NCBI RefSeq assembly: GCF_045223415.1
Contig: NZ_JBEQZJ010000006.1
Location: forward strand, 1 to 64,000
DNA from: Hoskinsella mucinilytica
Lineage (GTDB): Bacteria; Bacillota_I; Bacilli_A; Erysipelotrichales; Erysipelotrichaceae
Direction: 5' to 3'
DNA length: 64,000 nt
Position 1 is the stretch's first letter; each line of letters starts with the position of its first letter. A program made the translations under genes and the position numbers. Below are positions 51,409-61,177 of the stretch, one piece after another. A model generated the notes under the pieces. The model was not told the DNA's origin. It ran no database searches and saw only the letters and a program-made list of their open reading frames with translations.

Positions 51409-53193
51409 ATGTTAATTACTGCAGAACATATCACAAAGCACCAAAATGTGAAGGAAATATTAATGGATGCCAATTTTACAATCGAGGACAAGGATAAGAT
51501 TGCGTTGATTGGTATCAACGGTACAGGAAAAACCACTCTGTTAAAGATATTGACAGGGGAAGAACAAATCGAATCAGGAACGATTTTGAAAAAGAATGGT
51601 TTACGCATATCTTATTTACCACAGGAGCCGGTGTTTGATGAAGAAGAAACCATCCTTCATCAGATTCTTTCAATGGATAAAGATATTCAGGAATTTGAAG
51701 CGAAAAGCATTTTAGGTAAGCTAGGTATTCAAGATGTGAATCAAAAAGTGAATGTCTTAAGTGGTGGACAAAGAAAACGTGTTGCTTTGGCAAAAGCTTT
51801 GTTGAAGCCATGTGATTTATTGCTTTTGGATGAACCCACCAATCATTTGGATAATACGATGATCGAATGGTTGGAAAACTATTTAAAGAAATTTTCGAAA
51901 GCAATTTTTATGGTAACGCATGATCGTTATTTTTTAGAGCGTGTTTGTACGAAAATGATAGAAATCGATCGAGGTGTACTTTATAGCTATGACGCTAATT
52001 ATTCTTCTTATTTAGAGATGAAAGAAGAACGAATGAGAATAGCGCAGGCGCAAGAGAAAAAACGTAAAAGTATTTTAAAGAAAGAATTGGAATGGGTACG
52101 TGCAGGAGTACAAGCACGTGGTACCAAAAGTAAAGAGCGATTGGATCGCTTTTATCAAATGAGTGCAATTGAAGATGTGAAAGCAGATGGTAATGTTACC
52201 TTGGATACGCTAACTTCCAGACTAGGTAAAAAAACGATTGAAATCCATGAGATTTCTAAAGCTTTTGATGGAAAAGCGTTGTTTCATGATTTTTCTTATC
52301 AGATGAAACGAAATGATCGTATCGGTATCATAGGACCAAACGGTTGTGGAAAAAGCACATTGCTACATATTTTAGCAAAAGAGCTTACACCTGATCATGG
52401 GGAAGTCATTCATGGTGAAACGGTAAAAATTGCTTATTTTAAACAAGGACATGAGGATATGGATCCAAGTATGAGAGTATTGGATTATATCAAGGAAACA
52501 AGCAATGCGATTGAAACAGCTGAAGGAACCTATAGTGCCTCTCAGATGCTGGAACGATTTTTATTTGATTCTAAGCAACAATATGCAAATATCGGGCGGT
52601 TATCAGGAGGAGAAAAGCGTCGTTTATATTTATTAAAGGTATTGATGGGAGCACCTAATATTTTGTTTTTAGATGAACCGACCAATGATCTAGATATCGC
52701 AACGTTACAAATATTAGAAGATTATCTTGATGCATTCAACGGTGCCTTGATCGTTGTCAGTCATGATCGTTATTTCTTAGATCGTATTTGTGACGCTTTG
52801 TTTATTTTTCAAGCAGATGGCGAAATCAAATCCTTTATCGGTGGTTATAGCGCTTATATGGAGCTATCTGTGATCAATCAAATCAAAGATAATGGAAAAA
52901 TAAGCGAAACAAAACAAGAAAATAAAACCATGCAAACCTTACGTATGTCCAGCAAAGAGAAAAAAGAGTTGGAACATATGGATGAAGAAATGGATAAGGT
53001 ACAACATTCTATTGACGATATTGATCAAGAGATGGAAAAGTATGCTATGGATTTTGTGAAGTTAAATAGCTTAAGTGAACAGCGAAGCTCATTAGAATCT
53101 AAACTAGAAGAATTGATGGAGCGTTGGGAGTATTTGAGTGAGAAACAAAATCAAATCGAGGAAATGAAGAAGGGAAGAAACGAAATACGGTAA
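51409..53193 (+). CDS. ABC-F family ATPase (Uup-like)
   Basis: The 594-residue soluble protein has two ABC cassettes: GINGTGKTT, LSGGQRKRVALAKALL and DEPTNHLD first, then GPNGCGKST, LSGGEKRRLYLLKVL and DEPTNDLD. They are joined by the positively charged linker typical of ABC-F, and a C-terminal coiled coil (about 520-590) gives the Uup type. No membrane domain exists. ABC-F proteins bind the ribosomal E site and act in translation control, and some confer antibiotic protection. ATG 51409 follows GTGGTGA; the GTG at 51397 is less likely. Confidence 0.92.
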   Translation: MLITAEHITKHQNVKEILMDANFTIEDKDKIALIGINGTGKTTLLKILTGEEQIESGTILKKNGLRISYLPQEPVFDEEETILHQILSMDKDIQEFEAKSILGKLGIQDVNQKVNVLSGGQRKRVALAKALLKPCDLLLLDEPTNHLDNTMIEWLENYLKKFSKAIFMVTHDRYFLERVCTKMIEIDRGVLYSYDANYSSYLEMKEERMRIAQAQEKKRKSILKKELEWVRAGVQARGTKSKERLDRFYQMSAIEDVKADGNVTLDTLTSRLGKKTIEIHEISKAFDGKALFHDFSYQMKRNDRIGIIGPNGCGKSTLLHILAKELTPDHGEVIHGETVKIAYFKQGHEDMDPSMRVLDYIKETSNAIETAEGTYSASQMLERFLFDSKQQYANIGRLSGGEKRRLYLLKVLMGAPNILFLDEPTNDLDIATLQILEDYLDAFNGALIVVSHDRYFLDRICDALFIFQADGEIKSFIGGYSAYMELSVINQIKDNGKISETKQENKTMQTLRMSSKEKKELEHMDEEMDKVQHSIDDIDQEMEKYAMDFVKLNSLSEQRSSLESKLEELMERWEYLSEKQNQIEEMKKGRNEIR

Positions 53194-53217
53194 CTACACC
53201 GATTCGTTTCTTTTTTC
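53175..53217 (+). terminator. Terminator after the ABC-F gene
   Basis: AGAAACGAA (53176-53184) pairs with TTCGTTTCT (53203-53211), with an inner CGGT/ACCG stem, then a T run. Confidence 0.85.
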
Positions 53218-53304
53218 TTTTTGAAATTATAAAAGTTTCCTTAAAAAAGTTATTTGATGGTGTTTCCTCATTGGTTTCATGGTAAAATAGTAAACGGTGA
53301 TAAA

Positions 53305-54357
53305 ATGAAAAGTTTATATGATTTTAATTATGATGAAATGGCAGAAATGGCATTGGAACATGGATGGAAAAAGTTTCGTGGACACCAGATTTTTCAATGG
53401 CTATATCGTAAAAGAGTAACTTCTATTGATGAAATGAGTGATCTTTCTAAGGAAACAAGAGAAATTCTGAATGAAAATTATCAGTTGAAGCCTCTTGAGT
53501 TAAGAGATAAACAGGTTTCTAGTGATGGAACTTGTAAATATTTATTTGCATTAGAAGATGGCTCTTTGATTGAGAGCGTTCTAATGCAATTTGATTATGG
53601 AAAAAGTATTTGTGTAACAAGCCAAGTTGGATGTAATATGGCTTGTGCCTTTTGTGCAAGTGGACTGACAAAGAAAAAACGTAATTTGACCAGTGGCGAA
53701 ATGGTGGCGCAGGTCTTATATGTACAACAAGATTTAGACAAACAAGAGGAACGTCTAAGTCATATCGTTGTTATGGGAACCGGAGAGCCTTTTGATAATT
53801 ATGAGAATGTCATGAATTTTCTTTCAACGGTCAATCATGATCGAGGTCTTGGAATTGGAGCACGTCATATTACGATTTCTACCTGTGGAGTCGTACCGAA
53901 AATTTATGAATTTGCGAAAGAACATACACAATATAATTTAGCGATATCGCTTCATGCTCCTAATAATGAATTACGTAATGAGCTAATGCCTGTCAATCGT
54001 GCATATCCATTAGAAGAATTAATGAAAGCCATTCACTATTATGCAAATGAAAACAATCGTCGCTTGACTTTTGAATATATCCTATTAAAAGGAGTCAATG
54101 ATTCTATGCAACATGTTTCTCAATTAGCTAAGCTTATGAAGGGGTTAAATGCTTATATCAATTTGATTCCTTATAATGCGGTAGATGAGAATGGATTTCA
54201 AGGTGTTAGATATGAAGAAGCTATGGTATTTTATGACGCATTGATGAAAAAAGGTGTTCGTTGTACGATCAGAAAAGAACATGGTGCAGATATCGATGCG
54301 GCATGTGGGCAACTACGTGTGAAACATCTAAAAAAAGAAAAAGAAGAAATGAGGTGA
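53305..54357 (+). CDS. rlmN: 23S rRNA/tRNA adenine-C2 methyltransferase RlmN
   Basis: The 350-residue radical-SAM enzyme has the cluster motif C110-NMA-C114-AF-C117, VVMGTGEPFDNYENV and ISTCGVVPKI, plus the essential C-terminal Cys334 in IDAACGQL. It adds a methyl group to A2503 of 23S rRNA and A37 of some tRNAs. ATG 53305 follows GGTGA; the longer frame from 53254 has no ribosome binding site. It is the first gene of the operon rlmN-prpC-prkC-rsgA-rpe-thiN. Confidence 0.95.
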   Translation: MKSLYDFNYDEMAEMALEHGWKKFRGHQIFQWLYRKRVTSIDEMSDLSKETREILNENYQLKPLELRDKQVSSDGTCKYLFALEDGSLIESVLMQFDYGKSICVTSQVGCNMACAFCASGLTKKKRNLTSGEMVAQVLYVQQDLDKQEERLSHIVVMGTGEPFDNYENVMNFLSTVNHDRGLGIGARHITISTCGVVPKIYEFAKEHTQYNLAISLHAPNNELRNELMPVNRAYPLEELMKAIHYYANENNRRLTFEYILLKGVNDSMQHVSQLAKLMKGLNAYINLIPYNAVDENGFQGVRYEEAMVFYDALMKKGVRCTIRKEHGADIDAACGQLRVKHLKKEKEEMR

Positions 54358-54362
54358 ATCGA

Positions 54363-55103
54363 ATGAAATATTATGGTGCTACCCATCAAGGACTCAGAAG
54401 AAAAAATAATCAGGATAGTTTCTGTATCATGGAAAATAGTCATCATGCCTTACTTGCTGTTGTATGTGATGGTATAGGTGGTGGTAATGCAGGGGATATC
54501 GCCAGTAAAATGACAGTAGATCATATCAAAGAAAGTTTTCTTCGTTGTGGAACCTTTGAAAATGATCAAGAGGTAAAGAAATGGCTTAGTACAGTGATTC
54601 AAGAAGCCAATGATCAAGTGTTTACACAATCTACCAGAAATGAATCAATGAAAGGAATGGGAACCACCGTGGTAGGGGTTTTGATTCAATCAGATCAAAC
54701 CTATAGTTTCAATGCGGGAGATTCCAGAACTTATGGGTTATATGAGGATGATTTCTTGTGTTTAACAGAGGATCATTCTTATATTGCGGATTTATTAAAG
54801 CGTGGAGAAGTGACACAAGAACAGGCTGCTACGCATCCTAATCGTAATATGTTGACCAATGCACTTGGTATTTGGAATAGCATGCGTATCGATATCAATA
54901 AGATCAAAAATGATTATCATGCGTTATTGATTTGTAGCGATGGGTTACATGGCTATGTAGCGGAAGCGGATATTCAATATGTACTTAAGGCGCATCATAG
55001 TGTCAAAGATAAAGTAGATGCTTTGATTCAAATGTCTTTGGATGCTGGTGGCTATGATAATGTCAGTGTCATCATCATTGAGAAGGAGGACAATGATGCA
55101 TGA
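54363..55103 (+). CDS. prpC: PP2C-type Ser/Thr protein phosphatase
   Basis: The 246-residue protein has GLRRKNNQDSF, VVCDGIGGGNAGDIAS, MGTTVVGV, NAGDSRTYGL and a C-terminal GGYDNVSVI, giving the metal-binding aspartates of PP2C enzymes. It removes phosphate from proteins phosphorylated by the PASTA kinase encoded next. ATG 54363 follows GAGGTGA; the kinase start overlaps its stop by four bases. Confidence 0.95.
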   Translation: MKYYGATHQGLRRKNNQDSFCIMENSHHALLAVVCDGIGGGNAGDIASKMTVDHIKESFLRCGTFENDQEVKKWLSTVIQEANDQVFTQSTRNESMKGMGTTVVGVLIQSDQTYSFNAGDSRTYGLYEDDFLCLTEDHSYIADLLKRGEVTQEQAATHPNRNMLTNALGIWNSMRIDINKIKNDYHALLICSDGLHGYVAEADIQYVLKAHHSVKDKVDALIQMSLDAGGYDNVSVIIIEKEDNDA

Positions 55104-56809
55104 ATAAGATGATAGGAGAACGTTACATGTTGGTTACCTCACTTGGTGAGGGTGGAATGGCGGATGTTTATTTGGCAGTGGATACCATTTTAAATCGAGA
55201 GGTTGCCATTAAAGTCTTACGTGGGGAATTAGGAAAAGATCCTGTCGCATTGCTACGTTTTCAGCGAGAAGCAAATGCTGTTAGTAAGTTAAACCATCCT
55301 AATGTTGTAGATGTGTATGATGTTGGAGAATGCGAAGGAAGACACTATATCGTTATGGAATATGTAAGGGGAAGAACTTTAAAACAATTGATATCTCAAC
55401 GTGGAGCACTTAATTGTGATGAAGCTGTCAATATCATGATGCAATTAACCAGTGCAGTACAACATGCACATGAAAATCATATCATTCATCGTGATATCAA
55501 ACCACAGAATGTATTGGTGAAAGATGATGGTACCGTTAAGATTACAGACTTTGGCATAGCACTTGCTCATGATGCTGTTCAGCTTACACAAAGCAATGCG
55601 GTGTTAGGAAGTGCACATTATTTAGCACCTGAAACAACACGAGGAGAAACACCAACCAATCAAGTAGATATCTATGCATTGGGAATCGTTTTTTACGAAT
55701 TATTGACAGGAAGTGTACCATTTAATGGAGATAATCCAGTACAGATTGCGATGAAGCATTTACGAGAAGAAGTTCCGAGTGTCAAAGAATTTAATCCGAC
55801 GATTCCGCAATCCGTAGAAAATATCATCATCAAAGCGACGGTAAAAAATCGCTCTTTGCGTTATCAAAGCGCCAATGATATGTTGATCGATCTAGATGAT
55901 TGCTTGTTACCGGAAAAAAGAAACGTAGCTAAATTAGTATTTCAAGAAGAAAGTCAGCCAACCTTGGTGATGGATGCTAAGAAATCATCTCCAACAAAAA
56001 AGCAAAACAAAGCGAAATCGAAAGTCATTCCTATCGAAGATGAGGAAGAAGATCGTCCGGAAAAAAGTCATACTAAGCTCATCATCGTCATCTTACTTGG
56101 TATCATTTGTGTTGCCGCAACCATTGCGATCTTATTCTTTTCCGGTATGCTTACAAGTGAAAAAACGATTGTGGTACCGGATGTGCAAGGTGTAAATCAG
56201 CGAGATGCCCAACAGACCTTAAAACTTTCCGGATTTGATGCCAGCAATATAAAGATAAAGGAAGCATTAAGTGATGATGTGGAAAAAGGTAAGGTAATTT
56301 CTATCAGTCCTGAAATCGGAAGTGATGCCAAGAAAGGTACCAGCTTTACCTTAACGATCAGTAAAGGAATCTATTTTGTTGTGGATGACTATACCAATCA
56401 ATTATATGAGGATGTCAAGGCACAATTAGAAAAGGAAAACGCCAATTTGGAAGTAAAGGTAGAATACTCTTATGCTGTTGATAAAAAAGCAGGATACATC
56501 ATTGAACAAAAAGGACATGTGAAAGGGGATAAATTAGACCCTGACGAAAAAGAAAGCATTACCTTTGTCGTAACCGCAAAACCAACGAAAGTTTTGGAAA
56601 ATATGATCGGGAGAAATGTGGAAGAAGTACAAGATGAGCTTCAAAAAGAAGGCTTTGTCGTTGTGACGTCCACACTTTCTACAAGTGAGCTCAGTGAAGA
56701 GGAATTGGCAGAAATCAAACATAATGTCGTAATTCAAACCGATCCCAAAGAAGGAACGAAATATACACAGGAAGGAGAAGAATACATCATGCTGTATTAC
56801 TATGAATAG
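55100..56809 (+). CDS. prkC: PASTA-domain Ser/Thr kinase PrkC/Stk1
   Basis: The 569-residue protein has a cytoplasmic kinase domain (GEGGMADVYLA, VAIKVLR, IHRDIKPQNVLV, DFGIA, APETTRGE) and a basic juxtamembrane linker. One membrane helix lies at about 326-348, and three extracellular PASTA repeats follow from about residue 355 (VVPDVQGVNQRDAQQTL; then two more diverged copies). It senses peptidoglycan fragments or lipid II and phosphorylates cell-wall and translation factors. The APE motif reads APE normally. It is translationally coupled to prpC. Confidence 0.95.
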   Translation: MNKMIGERYMLVTSLGEGGMADVYLAVDTILNREVAIKVLRGELGKDPVALLRFQREANAVSKLNHPNVVDVYDVGECEGRHYIVMEYVRGRTLKQLISQRGALNCDEAVNIMMQLTSAVQHAHENHIIHRDIKPQNVLVKDDGTVKITDFGIALAHDAVQLTQSNAVLGSAHYLAPETTRGETPTNQVDIYALGIVFYELLTGSVPFNGDNPVQIAMKHLREEVPSVKEFNPTIPQSVENIIIKATVKNRSLRYQSANDMLIDLDDCLLPEKRNVAKLVFQEESQPTLVMDAKKSSPTKKQNKAKSKVIPIEDEEEDRPEKSHTKLIIVILLGIICVAATIAILFFSGMLTSEKTIVVPDVQGVNQRDAQQTLKLSGFDASNIKIKEALSDDVEKGKVISISPEIGSDAKKGTSFTLTISKGIYFVVDDYTNQLYEDVKAQLEKENANLEVKVEYSYAVDKKAGYIIEQKGHVKGDKLDPDEKESITFVVTAKPTKVLENMIGRNVEEVQDELQKEGFVVVTSTLSTSELSEEELAEIKHNVVIQTDPKEGTKYTQEGEEYIMLYYYE

Positions 56810-56812
56810 CCT

Positions 56813-57682
56813 ATGAAGGAACAAGGAAGAATCATAAAAATTGTTTCCAATCAGTATGAGGTACTAGATGCTTCTAACCATCGTAACTTGTGTGTCGCAA
56901 TGGGAAAGTTAAGAAAACATCAATCTCCTGTAGTTGGTGATCTGGTTAGTTTTGAACGTTTTTCCGATCAGATTGGAATACAAAAAATTGAAAAGCGAAA
57001 GAACGAATTGATACGTCCGGCAATCGCAAATGTAGATCAAGCCATCATTGTGATGTCTTGTAAAGATCCGGATTTCTCTACGACATTGATCGATCGTTTG
57101 ATTTTTCAAATAGCTTATGCGAATATAACACCTATCCTTTGTATTACCAAGCTTGATTTGATAGAGAAAGATGATCCTATCCATAACGAAATCAAAGATT
57201 ACAGAAAAAGCGGATATCAAGTATTTGAAAGTGGAAAGGGATATGCTACAGAGGATCTTTGTGAAGCTTTGAAGGGAAAAATCAGTGTGTTAACTGGACA
57301 AAGCGGTGCTGGAAAAAGCTCTTTGTTGAATCGTATTGAACCTGCCTTTCAGCTTCAAACACAGGAAATCAGTAAGGCATTAGGAAGAGGAAAGCATACG
57401 ACACGCCATTGTGAGTTACATGAAGTCGCAGGTGGTTGGGTAGCGGATACACCAGGGTTTTCTTCCATGGATTTTTCTCATATGGAAATTTCATTGCTTC
57501 AAGAACGTATCCCTGATTTTAAACCTTATATCTTTAATTGTAAGTTTAATGATTGCATTCATATGAATGAACCAGGATGTCGCATTCAAGAGGCTGTAGC
57601 ACAAGGGGACATCAGTCCTATTCGTTATGAACATTACAAAGAGGTCGTATCTATGATTCGTTCCTATAAACCAAAATATTAA
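56813..57682 (+). CDS. rsgA: Ribosome small subunit biogenesis GTPase RsgA
   Basis: The 289-residue circularly permuted GTPase has an OB-fold N-terminus, the G4 motif TKLD before the P-loop GQSGAGKSSLLN, then DTPGFS, and the zinc cluster C-x5-C-x-H-x5-C in FNCKFNDCIHMNEPGC. It checks the 30S decoding centre late in assembly. It begins three bases after the prkC stop, as in other Firmicutes. Confidence 0.95.
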   Translation: MKEQGRIIKIVSNQYEVLDASNHRNLCVAMGKLRKHQSPVVGDLVSFERFSDQIGIQKIEKRKNELIRPAIANVDQAIIVMSCKDPDFSTTLIDRLIFQIAYANITPILCITKLDLIEKDDPIHNEIKDYRKSGYQVFESGKGYATEDLCEALKGKISVLTGQSGAGKSSLLNRIEPAFQLQTQEISKALGRGKHTTRHCELHEVAGGWVADTPGFSSMDFSHMEISLLQERIPDFKPYIFNCKFNDCIHMNEPGCRIQEAVAQGDISPIRYEHYKEVVSMIRSYKPKY

Positions 57683-57695
57683 GGAGGATATCAAT

Positions 57696-58361
57696 ATGAA
57701 AGAATTAGTAATTGCACCGTCTATATTATCACTTGATTATGCACGAACAAGTGAACAATTGAAGGAATTAAATGAAAGCAATGCAAAATGGATGCATTTT
57801 GATGTTATGGATGGTCATTTTGTGCCTAATTTAACGTTTGGACCGGATATTTTAAAGGGCTTTAAGGCATGTACCGATATGTTTATGGATGTTCATATCA
57901 TGGTAGATCAACCGGATATGATGGCAGATATTTTTGCGAAAGCAGGAGCCGATATGATTACCTTTCATTTAGAAGCAGTTAAGGACATGGATGCTTGTAT
58001 TGCATTGTGTAAGAAAATCAGAAAAGCAGGTGTGATGGTAGGGGTATCTGTCAAACCTAACACAGCTGTAGAACCATTGTTGCCTTATTTATCAGAAATG
58101 GATCTGGTATTGATCATGAGCGTAGAGCCGGGCTTTGGTGGACAGTCCTTTATGGAAGATACCTTAGATAAAGTTCGAATCCTTCGTAAAGAAATAGAAA
58201 CAAGAGGATTAGATACAAGAATTGAAATCGATGGTGGTATCAATGAAGAAACCGCAACTTTGGCAGTGGAAGCGGGCTGTGATACTTTGGTAGCAGGTAG
58301 CTATGTATTCAAACAAGATATCAAAGAAGCTGTGAACCGCTTGTTATCATGTCAAAAGTAG
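57696..58361 (+). CDS. rpe: Ribulose-phosphate 3-epimerase
   Basis: The 221-residue TIM barrel has APSILSLDYA, MHFDVMDGHFVPNLTFGP, DVHIMVDQP, VSVEPGFGGQSF-type and EIDGGINEETA segments, with the metal-site His and Asp residues. It interconverts ribulose-5-phosphate and xylulose-5-phosphate in the pentose phosphate pathway. ATG 57696 follows AAGGAGGA. It overlaps thiN by 13 bases. Confidence 0.95.
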   Translation: MKELVIAPSILSLDYARTSEQLKELNESNAKWMHFDVMDGHFVPNLTFGPDILKGFKACTDMFMDVHIMVDQPDMMADIFAKAGADMITFHLEAVKDMDACIALCKKIRKAGVMVGVSVKPNTAVEPLLPYLSEMDLVLIMSVEPGFGGQSFMEDTLDKVRILRKEIETRGLDTRIEIDGGINEETATLAVEAGCDTLVAGSYVFKQDIKEAVNRLLSCQK

Positions 58362-58957
58362 TACTTGTCGCAGGAATGAGTCAAACCATTCCGATATTAG
58401 AAGGATATGATTATATCGGAATCGATCATGGCGCAGTGAGCTGTCTCAAACAAGGAATTTCAATGGTATGTGCTGTTGGCGATTTTGATAGCGTCAATGA
58501 AGAAGAAAAAGCATGGATCAAGGAAACAACAAAGGTATTGCCTCTACCTGCTCATAAAAATGAAACTGATACCGAAGTGGCAGTTCACTATGCTTTAGAA
58601 CAAGCCTATCAAGAAATCATATTGTATGGGGGCTTAGGTGGAAGAATTGACCATGAATTAGCGAACTTATATTTGTTGATGAATCGAGAATTACCATTGA
58701 TCCTAATGAATGAACAAAATCGCATTCGTTTGTTAAAAGAAGGGAATTATGAAATTCCCCAAAGTGAATATACATATTTAAGCTTTCTTGCTTTGATTCC
58801 ATCCTGCATCAGTGAAACCGGTGTAGCATACCCACTTGATCATTGTGAGATCACCAATCAAGATATCTTTACCGTATCAAATGAAATCATAGAAGATGTT
58901 GCACAAGTAAGCATTCATTATGGAAAAGTATTGATGATTGAAACCAGAGATTCATGA
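58349..58957 (+). CDS. thiN: Thiamine pyrophosphokinase
   Basis: The 202-residue protein has IGIDHGAVSCL, AVGDFDSV, HKNETDTEVAVHYAL and LYGGLGGRIDHELANLYLL, the motifs of ThiN. It converts thiamine to thiamine diphosphate with ATP. Last gene of the operon, closed by a strong terminator. Confidence 0.93.
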   Translation: MSKVVLVAGMSQTIPILEGYDYIGIDHGAVSCLKQGISMVCAVGDFDSVNEEEKAWIKETTKVLPLPAHKNETDTEVAVHYALEQAYQEIILYGGLGGRIDHELANLYLLMNRELPLILMNEQNRIRLLKEGNYEIPQSEYTYLSFLALIPSCISETGVAYPLDHCEITNQDIFTVSNEIIEDVAQVSIHYGKVLMIETRDS

Positions 58958-58972
58958 TTTCTGGTTTTTTTC
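58941..58972 (+). terminator. Terminator of the rlmN-thiN operon
   Basis: AACCAGAGA pairs with TTTCTGGTT across a 7-base loop, then T run; it includes the thiN stop codon. Confidence 0.88.
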
Positions 58973-59026
58973 ATTGTTGGTAGCATAAAATAAGGTATAA
59001 TAAAAGAAAAGAAAGAAGATGATAAT

Positions 59027-60649
59027 ATGATCGATCTCATCATTGATCATCAAACGGTAACGGTAGAAAAAGGAGTAAATGGATTACAACTATTGAGAAA
59101 ACGAGAGGATTTTGCTCATATCTATGCAATTATGTTAAATGGAAAATTACATGATCTATCCTATCCGATTCAAGAATCCGGAGAGCTCTTATTGATATAT
59201 GATACCAGTGATACAGGAAAAATGATTTATGAGCGTACCCTTCATTTTGCATTTATTGCCGCAGTAAAATTACTTTATCCGGAAGCTAAGGTGTTTTTAG
59301 AACACGCTTTAAGTGACGGTGTGTATTGTCGGGTGGATAAAAAAGTATTTTTAGGTCCTCAAGATGTGAAGTGTATTGAACAAAAAATGAAGGAGCTGAT
59401 CGAAGAAAAAGCCTCTATAGAACGATTGGTGGTTCCTACCAAAGAAGCAGTTGCTTTTTTTGATGGGATAGGAATGCATGATAAAGCTAGTTTATTAAAT
59501 TGTAGAAAGAGTAAGCAAAGTAGTATTTATACACTATGTGGTATTCATGATTATTTCTATGGAATCATGCTTCCGCATACAGGCTATTTGACTCATTTTG
59601 CTGTAAAATATTATGCTCCTGGTATATGGTTATCCGGGTCTAAGGAGTTAAAGGATCAACAAAAGCTATTTCAAGTTTTTCAAGAATTCGAACGATGGGG
59701 CGAAATGATCCATGTTAGTAATATCGCAGAATTGAATCAAAACATTCTGGCCAATCGTATGGATGAGCTTGTATTAATGAGTGAAACGATGGTGGAAAAG
59801 AAACTGGGGATGGTCGCAGATGATATCGTAAATCATCATCCTCAAACAAAATTTATTCTGATTGCTGGACCAAGCAGTGCCGGAAAAACGACTTTCTCAA
59901 AACGTTTATCTATTCATTTAAAGATATTAGGAAAGAAACCATTGGCAATCTCTATGGATGATTATTATAAAAATCGAGAAGACTGTCCGAAACTTCCTGA
60001 TGGTAATTATGATTTTGATAGTTTAGATGCATTGGATTTGAATTTGTTTAATGAAACCATGCTGAAGCTGATGCATAAAGAGCCGGTAAAGCTTCCTTAC
60101 TTTAATTTCAAAACAGGATTACGTGAATGGAAAAACGCAGAAACTATATTAGAAGACGATCAGATTTTGATCATAGAAGGAATTCATGGCTTGAATCCTG
60201 CAACCAGTGCTTATATTCCACAAGAGGCCAAATACAAAATTTATATCAATGCATTGACCCATATGAATTTAGATGCTCATAATCGTATTCCAACAAGTGA
60301 TTATCGTCTCATACGAAGGCTAGCTAGAGATCATCAAACTAGAGGCTGGAATGCCAGAGAAACAATATCTTTTTGGAAAAATGTTAGAGATAATGAAGAC
60401 AAGTATATTTATCCATTCCAAGAAGAAACTAACATGATATTCAACACCAGTATGGTCTATGAATTGAGTATATTGAAAAAAATCGTCATTCCATTATTGG
60501 AAGAAGTACCGATAGAAGATAAAACCTATTTGGAAGCAAATCGTTTAAAGAAACTATTAGAATATTTTATGGATGGTGATGAAAAAGCAATTCCAAACAG
60601 TTCGATCCTTGCGGAATTTTTAGGAATCAGTATCTTTGATGTCGCTTAG
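59027..60649 (+). CDS. Uridine kinase-like nucleoside kinase with N-terminal TGS/threonyl-tRNA synthetase-like domains
   Basis: The 540-residue protein starts with a TGS-like region (about 1-60). A segment related to the threonyl/alanyl-tRNA synthetase editing domain follows (HFAFIAAVKLLYPEAKVFLEH). From about 280 it is a uridine kinase domain with GPSSAGKTTFSKRL, MDDYYKNREDCP, DFDSLDALDL and EGIHGLNP. It probably phosphorylates uridine or a related nucleoside. This three-part architecture is common in Firmicutes. The gene end carries a 25-base tandem duplication that keeps the same final residues. Confidence 0.88.
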   Translation: MIDLIIDHQTVTVEKGVNGLQLLRKREDFAHIYAIMLNGKLHDLSYPIQESGELLLIYDTSDTGKMIYERTLHFAFIAAVKLLYPEAKVFLEHALSDGVYCRVDKKVFLGPQDVKCIEQKMKELIEEKASIERLVVPTKEAVAFFDGIGMHDKASLLNCRKSKQSSIYTLCGIHDYFYGIMLPHTGYLTHFAVKYYAPGIWLSGSKELKDQQKLFQVFQEFERWGEMIHVSNIAELNQNILANRMDELVLMSETMVEKKLGMVADDIVNHHPQTKFILIAGPSSAGKTTFSKRLSIHLKILGKKPLAISMDDYYKNREDCPKLPDGNYDFDSLDALDLNLFNETMLKLMHKEPVKLPYFNFKTGLREWKNAETILEDDQILIIEGIHGLNPATSAYIPQEAKYKIYINALTHMNLDAHNRIPTSDYRLIRRLARDHQTRGWNARETISFWKNVRDNEDKYIYPFQEETNMIFNTSMVYELSILKKIVIPLLEEVPIEDKTYLEANRLKKLLEYFMDGDEKAIPNSSILAEFLGISIFDVA

Positions 60650-60673
60650 AATCAGTATCTTTGATGTCGCTTA
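60624..60673 (+). repeat. 25-base perfect tandem duplication at the gene end
   Basis: GAATCAGTATCTTTGATGTC plus GCTTA occurs at 60624-60648 and again at 60649-60673. The first copy ends in TAG and the second in TAA; without the duplication the protein would end with the same residues. Confidence 0.97.
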
Positions 60674-60675
60674 AA

Positions 60676-60704
60676 CAAAAAAGCTCACTCATGTGAGCTT
60701 TTTA
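60676..60704 (+). terminator. Terminator after the uridine kinase-like gene
   Basis: AAAAAGCTCAC - TCAT - GTGAGCTTTTT, with A and T runs on both sides. Confidence 0.9.
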
Positions 60705-60719
60705 TAATATTAGAGTAGA

Positions 60720-60741
60720 AAAAAAACAGGTCACCCTGTTC
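60720..60741 (-). terminator. rpmB terminator
   Basis: On the minus strand AACAGG - GTGA - CCTGTT followed by a run of T (60724-60719), 11 bases after the rpmB stop. Confidence 0.8.
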
Positions 60742-60752
60742 ATTTATCACTC

Positions 60753-60944
60753 TTAGATAGCGTTTTTGTTTTTTAATGTTTTTAATGCACGAGCACTAAT
60801 ACGGATCGTTTGAGGTTTTCCATCAACAACGACTTTAACTTTCTGTAAATTTACATTCCAGTTACGACGAGTAGCACGCATAGAGTGAGAGCGTTTATTA
60901 CCTGATAAAGGTCCTTTACCTGTAATTGCACAAACTTTTGACAT
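60753..60944 (-). CDS. rpmB: 50S ribosomal protein L28
   Basis: The 63-residue basic protein starts MSKVCAITGKGPLSGNKRSHSM, the L28 signature, and ends ISARALKTLKNKNAI. It lacks the zinc-binding CxxC pairs of some L28 forms (only one Cys), so it is the zinc-free type. It is a monocistronic gene on the opposite strand, at the same relative place next to thiN as in other Firmicutes. The start follows GGAGGAAAC. Confidence 0.96.
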   Translation of the reverse strand: MSKVCAITGKGPLSGNKRSHSMRATRRNWNVNLQKVKVVVDGKPQTIRISARALKTLKNKNAI

Positions 60945-61177
60945 ACCGTTTCCTCCTTCCGTACAATACTAAACATAATTTGCTTAGATATCATACCATT
61001 TACGTTATGAAAATGCAAGACGTAATTTATTTTTTTATCAACAAATATAGAATAATTTACAGATTAGATGGATTGTAAGTGATTTCACATTATTTGTTAA
61101 TTGCATTTTGTATTTATATCGTTTAAAATTAAAGTGAGACAATTTTGTGATTTAATAAAAACAAGGAAAGTGATGAT

